NCBI GenBank assembly: GCA_008931825.1
Contig: QXVZ01030610.1
Span: 1-20,482 of the forward strand
Length of the DNA: 20,482 nucleotides
From: Phallusia fumigata
Taxonomy: Eukaryota; Chordata; Ascidiacea; Phlebobranchia; Ascidiidae
Direction of reading: 5' to 3'
Of this stretch, positions 9,201 through 18,400 are shown one piece after another (position 1 is the first letter of the stretch; each line of letters begins with the position of its first letter). A program made the translations under genes and the position numbers. The notes under the pieces are model-generated. The model was not told the origin of the DNA. It worked only from the letters and a program-made list of their open reading frames with translations, and made no database searches.

Positions 9201-12200
9201 ATATAGGATTGTGCATTAATTTATTTACATGTCAAATCAGTAGCAGATATTTTAAACAAATTTCAAACAATCTACAAACCTTACAAGCTTAGCAGGTCAC
9301 TTTTGGGGACTTTGCTGGGGCTATGAGGTCAAATTAAGAAATCGATACACCACAATGGCATGTTCTACAAACTGTGTAAATTTCAACCTATTCGGATATT
9401 GTTTCATAATTTGAACAATTTTAGGGGGCTAGCAGGATAACTGATGGAGCTATAGGGCCAAAAAAGAAATCGATGCACCACAATGTATGTTCCACAAATT
9501 TGGACATCATTTAATATTTTGACAGGGGGAGAAAAAAGAAATAAGAAAAAAACGAGTGAAAACAATATGTGTCCCCTCAGGGAAGGGGACCCATAATTCA
9601 TGACTGTAAATAAATTCATGCACTAATATAGGAAAGATACCAAAGTAGAACTCACGCTTGTGCTTTGGGTACCAGACTTTAATGGAGTCGACAGAGGTTC
9701 GAGAGCCAATTTAAATTGTGTCAGCACCCACTCGTCCGAAGTGTCAACCAAATCAATCTGGTAATTATGAAAAACGTATAATAGTTAACGTGCAAGTATC
9801 CAGCTAATTTGTTTTGCAAGTTTTTCTCATATCACGCCCGTTTGTCGAAACAACAATCCCGATAAAACGCATACGCCTACAAGGACATACTACTCGGCGC
9901 ATTTTTGTTTAATTTGTTTTTTGTTACATATAAAAATTGCTTTCACTTGGTGTGATTGGAAGCAGTGAATTTGTTCCTGCTAAAGATGTCTACGGCGGAC
10001 AGGTAGCAAGGGTTAAACTGCTTGGCTGTTAGGCCTTGTAGGAAATTCAAAAATTAAACAATTTTACCCTTTTAATTTTTGAATAATTGTGGACCATGAA
10101 ATACTGTGTAATCGCCTGCACAATAATCCCGGCACACATTTCCGGCTTTCCCCCGAAAACACCACAACTTATGGCAGGAAATGCAATGGAAGTGGAGTCG
10201 TCCACCTCGGTTAGCAACAGACTTTGGAAGATGCAGCTTTGTAGTTGTCGTACAGAAGTGCCAATGTTGGTTGCTACTCTCCATCTGCCCAAAGCGGTGA
10301 ATGTTAAAACAGACAGACACACAAACAAACTGGCAGACAGACCTTGGACCAACAGCATGTATTATCCTTTTGCAAGGCAAACTCCCATTTCCAGCAGAAG
10401 TGCTTACAGCCTCGCCCGGTTGAAGACGTCCCCTATTTACGCTTATTTGATCCATTTCTTTCTGTATTTCCATTCCCCCTGTAAAAAAGAACCCCTGTAA
10501 GCAGCAAACTCGCTAAAGTTGTTGCTGTAATAAGTTAAGCATTAAAAATATGGTACGTAATGTAACGCTGGTTTATCATTTCAAACTTATACCCTTTTTG
10601 CTTATGCTTCCCGACACACCAGCTGATAAAAGGCGCAAGGTTTCATTGGACGCATTCACGATTGCGTCACAATGGTGCTCTGTGATGTCAACCTTGATTA
10701 CGCGAACAATGACGTCGTAACCAACAAGCTTTCTTTCCATCAATACTTGGGGCTGGTGAGTCTAAAACCAAGTTTAAAGAACTTTCTTTAGTTTTTTTTA
10801 ATTTTTAAATTTAACTGAAGTGTGTTGTATGATGAATAAAGAAAAAATGTAATTCAGAAATTAAAAAGTTATGACACTGGATTTTCCTGACTTGAACTTG
10901 TCTCTTATGGTTTCTCAATTTCAAGATGAAAGACACACGCAAGGCTGTTATTTAAACCGAAAAACCTTACAGATTGGTAGGATTAATCGTTTTGATTGAT
11001 TTTACAATAGAAAACAAAATTCCAAAAAGAATTAAAGACTGTGTACATATGAACATGGCACTCAAAAAACGTTGGACCACGCACCATGGATAACGATTGG
11101 CCAGTTTTAGTTTGCACAAAGACGGAACATTTCGTCTTCGATTCGACTTCTTTCAAAAACTTTTTTCCACTGTCACAAGTCAGGAATTCGAAATCGTCAT
11201 CGTTCTCAAGTTTCTGATGATCGGTCACCAACTGTGGTGCCATCTCACTTACCCAGTGCTGGGCTGAAACGTAGTAAAAAAGTACTTAGTAATATAGGCC
11301 CAGATTGCTATTGTTGTAAATTGCCTTTGTAAAAGATGACAAATCAAGTTGAGTAATTAGACAAACGAGTTTGATTCATTACTGGTTGAAACATGGGTCG
11401 AGGGGGGTTCTCAGAAAAACACAAGTCTAATCAGGAATTTGAGTCATAGCAACCCCTGTACATAAAAAAAATCGTGTAAAAGGTCTTAGGAAATCATCTA
11501 GAAGGTATTCGATTTAATGTCGAACAGCTAGACTTTACGTTTGTTGAACGTTATTCGCTTTTAGTTCAAACCTGAAAAAAAGTTCAAGTGCAAAATGTAA
11601 TCTTACAAAAAAACTTCTCTGGGTCCACTTTCGGATTAGACAAGTGACCCAAACACACCTCTTGTGGCAGCACTTGACTCGCCGATCAATATAACTCCGC
11701 CATTAGTTACCCTCATTTCCACTTCATTAAATAACCGACCAGCCTCAGTTGTGCTGAACTTAACGAACCACGGAATCAGCCCCGGATTCACTTTCACAAA
11801 TTTTCCGTTCTGGCCTGGTTTCTGAAACTTCTGACTTGCAGCAAAAGCATAACTGTGATGTTGATGGTTTGATGAGGGGATTTCCCGTTGATGGCTAGTT
11901 GAGGGGATTTCCCGTTGATGGTGCTGATGTCGTATTCGCGATGACGTGGAAGCACGTGATTGAGCTTGTAAAGTTAATTTCTGCAGAATTTAGCCAAATG
12001 TTTGCGATTCTAACCAGTTCCACGCAATCGAGTGTTAAAATGTGACGCAACAAAGTCACGTGATTTCTGTTTTGTCCAAAGCACTACATCCTAATGGGTT
12101 TTACAGGCTGTTTAAGCACTGGAGGTATTTGTTTTGGTGTGCAAATTGGTGCAAACAAACAGATCCAATTAATTTTACCAAACACGTTTTCACAAACAGC

Positions 12201-14156
12201 AAACTATGTAACCAATCTATGTCCCAACCCACGGTTTTGAAAACTCGGTGAGCGTTTAACAAAAATTATTAAGAGCAATTGCAAAATCAGCAAATGTTGC
12301 CTGACGTATTTCATTTACACGAAACCGGTTGTGACATCATGGGTGTTTTTTTCTGTGCAATTTTTTTGTGCCAAAATAAGTTCAACCTTATGATGGCAAA
12401 GTTACATAAAGCTGACCCAACCTTCAAAATTTTGAAGATGTCATCGATTTGATTTCGATATCCCGACACCGTGACGTCACCTTTAATGATGTCGTCCCAC
12501 CTGTGACGTAAATAACGACATCATTTGTTTTAGTTTGGCATGTGTAAAATTTTAATGTTGGTCGTACAAAATGCAGATTGTTTGAAAAAAAAATTATATT
12601 TCTGTTTGTTGAGTTAAGTTTATTTCGCTTGGTGAAAGAAATCGTAGCGACGCAATTGCACTAAACAATCATTAAATCGAAATATCTGAGAACATTTAAC
12701 GCAAAGTAAGGGGTACAATTGGTGGATCAGGGTGAGTTTAGTGCAATAGAGAAAAAAAGACCGGGGAAATGTCGGTTGAACCAGTCAGGGGGTCTAAGAC
12801 TAACCCGTCTTTGGTAACGAGGGTGAGGGTTTGACAGGACAAGAAACCATGTCGGATAAGTTCAAGCGCCGGAAGGCGGGTGACCAGGCAAGTGGTTTTG
12901 AAATAATTTATATTATGGACTACATTGTTTCCGAGGAAACGCTTGTTTGCGTCATTGTGTTCTCGATGGGTGAAACCATGCCTAAATACAATTGAGTTGG
13001 ATCAATTCTTATCAATTTTCGATACTGGTGACTGCAATTTAGGTCGACCCATGGATTAGATGGGCAAGCCTGATCATCATAAAGGTACACATCATTGTGC
13101 AGTGTTTCTATGCTGTAATTTTTGACTATACCTCACAAAGGCTTGTACCATTTCCTGGGAATCATTTTGAACCACGATTAAATCAGCATCGTCTTGGTCC
13201 CAACCCATATCTGACCGCACCGTAGTGATGTTAATAAAATCAAAATTTTCAGTTTTGGTAGACAACTGGGAAAAAAAATCCAGAACCCGTTTGATACAAT
13301 TTTGTTCAAATTCTAGCATGCCTTGACGATATTTTTCTCTCATTTCCTGAAACAATAACTCAACATTAAACAAATTTAAAACTGACAGAAAAAATTATTA
13401 CAATGGCGAGTTGTAGTGTATAAAAAATAAATTCATATGATATAAATCAGTTTTTGTGCTTACCTTATTTTGAGGCAACGTAAACGTCACCACATAAAAC
13501 ATGGAATAGCCATGGACAGTGTTGGCATGTTTTTTGGTTAATTCCACTTTTACTTTGTTGAACTTCTTGGATAAAGCATCAAACACTTCGGGTGAAAGAT
13601 GGACAAATTCCATTACATCATAAGGAACAGAAGGTTTAAACTCAAACCTGATGATTTGGTTTAAATCTGGAAATGATTTATTGTTTAAGTCAATTAACTG
13701 AACAAACAATTAGACCCAATAATTTTGAGACAAGTTTATGTGTTTAGGCTTTTTTTGTGGCATGGAAATATTGGTTTTCATATTTTTTGGTGAGCTGAAT
13801 TTGGCTCAACCTATAAGATCTAATTGGAAAGGATCAATACTGAATAAGTTTTTTTTTTCTGGAGAACAAAAAGTAACAGCAAGAAATAAGCAAATTTATA
13901 TAGGTATGGTAATTGCACTAACCACTGTATTATATTACAGGTGATCAACAGAATCAAGCAACTATTGCCAAAGAATGCCACAAAACAGATATAACTTAGT
14001 ACATTTCAAGTTGAGCAAACCTAAATCTACACCAAAGCCACATCATTGTTAATAATTAATCTTAAACTGGGTATTCGCAAAATTCAACCTACCACTGGAA
14101 CTATTGCTCATTGCTCCAGACTTTGCTTTGAAGCTGGAGGGTTGTTGATAGTCCAT
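5497..14156 (-). CDS. PARP14-like multidomain protein (KH-like repeats, macro domain, ART-fold C-terminus), 17 exons
   Basis: Exons (minus, 5' to 3'): 14156-14093, 13666-13464, 13346-13132, 12500-12422, 11980-11659, 11263-11085, 10752-10593, 10478-10343, 10284-10068, 9757-9656, 8701-8554, 8332-8214, 8023-7863, 7533-6881, 6243-6050, 5928-5781, 5714-5497. They sum to 3318 bases, 1105 residues plus stop, with matching phase at every junction. Order of parts: short leader (1-21); KH-like region (22-354) with KGDVTVSGYRNQID near 170; macro domain (about 360-545); vestigial second macro (586-608); KH-like (649-720); charged Ser/Lys/Glu-rich linker (720-919); ART-fold domain (about 945-1105). Vertebrate PARP14 family proteins join macro and ART modules and act in ADP-ribose signalling and antiviral immunity. 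An equivalent role here is inferred. The ART motifs are degenerate, so transferase activity is doubtful. Exons 2-4 match gene B in length and sequence. The start after an upstream in-frame stop could be preceded by an unseen exon. Confidence 0.82.
6310..6775. repeat. Dispersed repeat family, copy 1 (intron 14 of the PARP14-like gene)
   Basis: This segment shares blocks in the same order with 9040-9430. These are GGGTGG..TTTCACCATA, TGGGTCCCA.AGTTA, a TTTTTATG.CATG.TTGTTTCT block, CACCACAATG.CATGTT, and an ATTCGGA.ATT block near the end. No coding capacity is seen. It is probably a non-autonomous transposable element of unknown class. Confidence 0.6.
6881..7533 (-). other. Long exon: end of KH-like module plus disordered charged linker
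   Basis: The exon begins SGRNAKLIGERDNVKKAM, which completes a KH-like unit started in the preceding exon (DRFKVIIEPSITR). About 195 residues follow that are rich in Ser, Thr, Lys, Glu and Asp (for example KKLSKNEKRETSHENERSGS), lack hydrophobic segments and look disordered. At 653 bases it is by far the longest exon in the window. The antisense open frame at 6925-7413 is a shadow of this composition. Confidence 0.7.
8554..8701 (-). other. Exon with vestigial second macro domain
   Basis: The exon carries MNVTVKQGDITAEASDAI (from residue 586), the first strands of a second macro domain. The sequence then reads ADPFN where VNAAN is expected, and splices in phase to an exon (8332-8214) with no macro features. 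The ligand-binding loops are missing, so this is a remnant rather than a working ADP-ribose reader. No skipped macro exon was seen in the 8553-8333 intron. Confidence 0.7.
9040..9530. repeat. Dispersed repeat family, copy 2, with internal tandem repeat (intron 10)
   Basis: Same family as 6310-6775. Its last part is repeated in tandem: AGAAATCGATACACCACAAT at about 9339 recurs as AGAAATCGATGCACCACAAT at about 9464, a period near 125 bases. The repeat sits wholly in the intron between exons 9757-9656 and 8701-8554. Confidence 0.65.
10068..10752 (-). other. Macro domain (residues about 355-525) over three exons
   Basis: Exons 10752-10593, 10478-10343 and 10284-10068 encode a full macro domain, the ADP-ribose binding fold. 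In order: DITEHHCDAIVNASN (376-390), GVSGSI then GGMEIQKEMD at the first junction, GNGSLPCKRIIHAVGP (437-452) joining RW at the second, and SIAFPAISCGVFGG (485-498). The next exon supplies the usual IDLVDTSDEW after the domain. Asn in VNASN and the GV.G loop are kept. The usual aromatic after GVFG is replaced (GGKP), which may alter binding. Confidence 0.92.
11874..11920 (-). repeat. In-frame 27-base tandem duplication inside exon 5 of the PARP14-like gene
   Basis: The 20-base block GAGGGGATTTCCCGTTGATG starts at 11874 and again at 11901 on the plus strand. On the coding strand this doubles the peptide HQREIPS (TSHQREIPS then SNHQ). Gene B has only one version (HYHQGETLSSSYQ), so the duplication is specific to this gene. 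Confidence 0.85.
12501..13131. other. Intron 3 of the PARP14-like gene, enlarged
   Basis: The matching intron in gene B is only about 148 bases (19024-19171), so some 480 bases were gained here or lost there. The middle (about 12720-12890) is GC-richer and may be an insertion. No transposon ends were recognised. Confidence 0.45.
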
Positions 14157-14175
14157 TGCACTATTATTACTGTAT

Positions 14176-14229
14176 TCAATTTCCATTTACTTCCATATCA
14201 TCATTCACTTCCCGTTGAGATTTGGCCAT
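14176..14229 (-). pseudogene. Remnant of A/C-type exon 1, forming an upstream ORF
   Basis: On the minus strand ATG 14229-14227 opens MAKSQREVNDD, closely like the start of gene C, then runs into unrelated MEVNGN and a TGA at 14178-14176. The coding start of the PARP14-like gene lies only 20 bases further on (14156). It therefore sits in the 5' leader as a 17-codon upstream ORF that could damp translation of the main frame. Confidence 0.6.
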
Positions 14230-14583
14230 TTGGCCACTCTATTGTCTTCTGCCTATCTTCTGCACTTAGAAAATCAAGTAAATCTTTAATCTTTACTTTA
14301 CCAGTTGTTTTTTATTCTGCTGTTTAGTACAAAACACAAAAAAGGTTTTGAGCAGTAAATAATTGGACAAACACATTCAAAAGACAGTATGCTAGGACTT
14401 GTGCAACCAAGTAAAGCCAACATAAAACTTATCCCAGTTACAATACAAATGTAGGCAAGAAATGCAATAAATACCTTTTCATCAATTTAAGTATTGCGTT
14501 TGCACTTTTACCAACTAAGTATAAAATAAAATACAAGGAGAGAATGCTGTTTTTGGCAACTATAATCCTGGTCTGCGTTTGTT

Positions 14584-15154
14584 CGTGACGCTGCGAAAAA
14601 GAGGAACCGTTTTCTCCTTTAGCAAACAAGAACTTAGTTTGCATCACGGGGAATACCCTGTTTTTCTTGATCGCCCGGATGTTCAGTTAACCCAAAGAGT
14701 ATTAAAAACACTCTTTGGTTAACCGAAACGTTATATTTATCAAATAAAATACCTTTGCTATGTTGAGAGAATGAAAAAGTATGCACGTATAATTCCGCGC
14801 CTAATATTTAATCTCAGATACAACTGTTCAAATTTAGAGGAAACTATTAGGCGCAGAATACATTTTCATTTGATTCGGTAAAGTAAGAAATCTATGTGAA
14901 TAAAAAATCTGCATGGGCAAATACGGATTAAAGCAAGAAATCTCCATAGAAGTTTCATCTACTTGCTCTTAGGTACAACTGTGTCGATTTATAGAAAAAT
15001 ATTAGGCGAAGAACTGTATATCTTTCCAATGATGCCACGGTTGACCGAACATCCAAGCAACCAACTAAATAGGGTATTCCCCGTAATACAAGCTAGATTC
15101 TTGTTTGCTAAAGAAAATGGAATAGAAATAGATCCTCTTTTTTGTACCGCCATG
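14584..15154. mobile_element. MITE-like element with long terminal inverted repeats (copy 2)
   Basis: Same element as 1981-2525 at the matching place of the duplication. The left arm from 14584 (CGTGACGCTGCG) and the right arm ending at 15154 share TTTAGCAAACAAGAA, ACGGGGAATACCC and GGATGTTC. It is longer than copy 1 partly because of a palindromic insert at 14693-14724. No coding capacity. Confidence 0.75.
14686..14724. repeat. Short palindromic insertion flanked by GTTAACC duplication
   Basis: GTTAACC (14686-14692) and GTTAACC (14718-14724) flank CAAAGAGT, a 9-base spacer and ACTCTTTG (14693-14717). Copy 1 of the MITE has a single GTTAACC at the equivalent place (about 2085). The extra 32 bases look like an inserted hairpin with a 7-base target duplication, or a transposon footprint. 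Confidence 0.8.
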
Positions 15155-15401
15155 ATTTAAGCACACATCAGCCTATTGGTAATAATAGTTACAATCTTTG
15201 CTTGTAACTTAATTCATACTTTGTTTTGTAAGTTACACGCAAATTGTTAAAATTTTATTTTTTGCTTCATAAATTTGCATTGAAAATGGGATTAGTTTTG
15301 CATCAGTCCTAACACTGTCTTTTATTCTCATATTTTCTACACAGCAAAATTGCTTGATTTACTCTGTGCAAAAGATAAACAGATGTTAACAAAGTAGCTA
15401 A

Positions 15402-18400
15402 ATGGCCAAATCTGAACAAGAAGTAAATGATGGTTTGGAATTAAAATGTTGGAGTGACTTGTCATTCACTCAAAAATGGGTATTTGATAAGGGAAGGTAA
15501 TAATGAAATATGATAAAATTTGGCTTTAATAAACAGTTTTTATATCAAGTACCATGTTTGCAATCAATTTGATTTTATTTCAAAACAGGCCATTTTCTCA
15601 GTCAACTTTGGGCTTAATTAGGATTGCGAATATGTTTTTTTTTCAATATTTACCTTTATTACACTTAAAATATGTTGAAAGAGTTTTTGTACTTTTAGCT
15701 TTTTGCTGCTGTGTGCAAAAAACTTTCAAAACATAACTGAAAAGGATTTTCAAAATGTTGTTGATGGTACTCTCAGCTATGGATTTCAGACTGTGAAGAT
15801 AACTGATGGTTTTCTGATTGAAGACCTCACATCTGAAGGTACAAACTGTTTTATTGTTACACCACAGATTTTTATCAGTAGGGTGGTAAACATTTAAAAT
15901 CTTAGCAATATTTAAGTTATCAAGAGTTGCACAAAAAAAGGATTTTTAGATTAAATTCATTTGTAGTTAGTATTCTAGGCCTGAAAATATTGATCAAATT
16001 TTTTTTGTGTCTAGTATTAATTTTTTTGATAGTAATACGTTTCTTATTTTAGAAAAACGATTTCTTCTTGAAAAACTTGATAGTCATTACCAAACAAACT
16101 GGAAACTTGTGCGAAAATATGTTCCACCAATTCATCAAAGGGGTTTCATTATTCAGGCAAGTCATATTCACATTTTTATGTCAACCTTAGCTGGCAAAAC
16201 ACCTTGTGAATTTAACTTTTTCTTTTTGTCTAGTTTATTTCCTTCCAGTCTTTTTTGCATCTATTTATTTAAGGCAAGCAAAAAGTTTGTTAACTGTTGT
16301 GGAATTTTTCCAAATCTTTTATAACACAAAAAGTTTAACTGCATGAACATCATGTTTTCTTGTGTAACTACCTTGTGGTATACCAATAATAATCCTCTTC
16401 AAATTAGCAATACCACATAGCAATAGTAGTTCAGTTGGGGACCACCAGCCTAGCAAAATATTTTGTTGTGTGTTTCCACCCTTATCTTGGTGCATGTAAA
16501 TCAGGCCCATTTGGTAAAAACTGTGTTTCAAAGGCTGCTGGAAACTTAAGACCAACTGATTTAAGAGAATATTTGGTAAATTTGGAAAGGCAATCAGGCA
16601 TAAACACGGATTTTTTGCAAAGCCCCACAGTTACCTCCACCAAGGAAAAGTTCAGAGTGATGTATGACCGAAAAGTAGGTAAGTAGTGACCAAATAGGTT
16701 TCAGAATAACACTAGAATTATGACAGGCCTGATATGATCAGGTAAGTTTTCATATAATTTTTTATTGATTCGTAGCATGCAACTTGCTGTTGTTTCTTGA
16801 CTTTTTCTGAAATAACAACAAGGAATTATTGCCTCCAGTGTACTTTTAGACAAGAGTGCTAAATTTTATGAGTAAAATAGTTATGGCAGGGGAACCATTT
16901 ATTTATGCAATGAACAAACAGGACTAAGATAAATTTGGGTGAAACCGACCCTGACATAAACACAGGAGTGAAAAAATGACTGTAAACCTAATGTCAAGAA
17001 AGGTAGCATTGAGTTGTCAACTTTCAATAGTTTATGCTGAAATGAGTCTTGTAATTGTTAAAAAAGTTTTGTCTTTTGTTTGTTTGGATATGCTTGAAAG
17101 GGTAGAAGTTTAACAAACCAAATAAATATTTTCAAACAAAAACTCACAACTTCTTGTACATTTATTGGATTTTTCTGTCGAGAATAATTGAAACTCATAT
17201 AACAAAAACACACAAAAATATGAAATAAAAATGACAACAAGTTTGTTGATTGGTTCTATTCAAGTTAGTGACCTGATTTTGTTCCTACTAACATGAGTTA
17301 CTGGTTATTATCCACTTTTCATTTTTACAGATACTGAATTTTTCAAAGCTGAAATTGAAAAAACAAAGTTTGAAGACAGTTTTATGACGGTTAGTAAACT
17401 GATCACCAAGAAAACAAAACAATAAGATTACATTGGTTGTTATATTTTAAGGTGGAAAGCTTGTTTGAAAGCGATTGTGTAAGATTGGAAAACCTATCTA
17501 CCTTTGTCACTGATTTTGAAATTCTAGAAGAGTTTGAAAAGATTACAGACTGTCAGATCACATTTATCAAAAGATCTGGCAACAAAGTTGCATTTGTTTA
17601 CCTGGGAAACTACAACAGTATTGATAATTGTCTTTTGTTTAGTTTTATTTGTTTAAAAAATTTGATAGTGTTAATGTAACATTGATTTCAGTGTGTTTGT
17701 TGGCGTCCATTCAATCAGTTTTTAAACAAGGGTATGTCTTGTGCTTTAAGTATGTTGGCATGAGGTTGATTACATAAAAAAAGTTGTTAGTTTCTAAATG
17801 GAGCAGTTACATTAACTACTTGGCTATTTTGTTATTTTAGATGCTGAATTATAGTGTTATAGTAAAAGGTTTACAGAAGAGCAAGGCGGCTTTTGGCAAT
17901 GGTGCAAACTTTTCATTGTTTTACCAAGCTTCTTCATCCCCACTTCCACAAACAAATCAACAGGCCAAAACTCAAAACAGTATGTGCTTTGCACTAGGGC
18001 TCATAACATCCACAACTAAATTAATTCTTTTTCCCACAACCTTGAGAATTTTGCTAAACAATTTCGGAAAAGAAAATGTTAGTACTGGGATTTTAACCTG
18101 TATTCTACTTACCAATTGTTTTCATTTTCCGTTCAGGTGATTCATGGTTGCCTGTTCTTATTTTCAGTCCTAAAAATATGGTAGCATGGGCATATGTGGT
18201 TTTACGGCTTTAAATATATTATGCATGATAGTATGGACAGATAATAGTTTAACATCATTTGTGACTTTGCATTAATAATTAGTTACTAAAAGCAAGCAAA
18301 ACTGATATTTCTTGTTTTAACACAAAACATTTATTCGCCACAAACACAAAGCAACAAGCCTACACAAATAAACGTCCAAATATTTTTAGAGTCTACTTGT

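Larger units (their letters stand above)
14230..15401. promoter_or_regulatory. Divergent intergenic region between the PARP14-like gene (-) and gene B (+)
   Basis: This is the duplicate of the C/A intergenic region, with starts pointing outward and the MITE in the middle. On the plus side a pyrimidine tract with TTTTCTACACAG ends at 15344, an acceptor-like site 57 bases before the gene B ATG and conserved in copy A (2715). On the minus side TTTTCTAAGTGCAG is a similar acceptor upstream of the exon 1 remnant. Both suit leader introns or spliced-leader addition. Shared control of both genes is inferred. Confidence 0.5.
14199..15975. repeat. Segmental duplication, right copy (partner 1632-3340)
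   Basis: Direct-orientation duplicate of 1632-3340, covering the exon 1 remnant on minus, the spacer with the MITE, and exons 1 and 2 of gene B on plus. The left limit lies inside the exon 1 remnant (about 14199), which places the breakpoint within old coding sequence. Confidence 0.85.

Noticed and set aside
10087..10500. 137-codon plus-strand open frame
   Set aside because: It is antisense to macro-domain exons whose motifs are unmistakable on the minus strand.
14046..14327. 93-codon plus-strand open frame
   Set aside because: It overlaps exon 1 and the exon 1 remnant of the minus-strand gene and has no motif.
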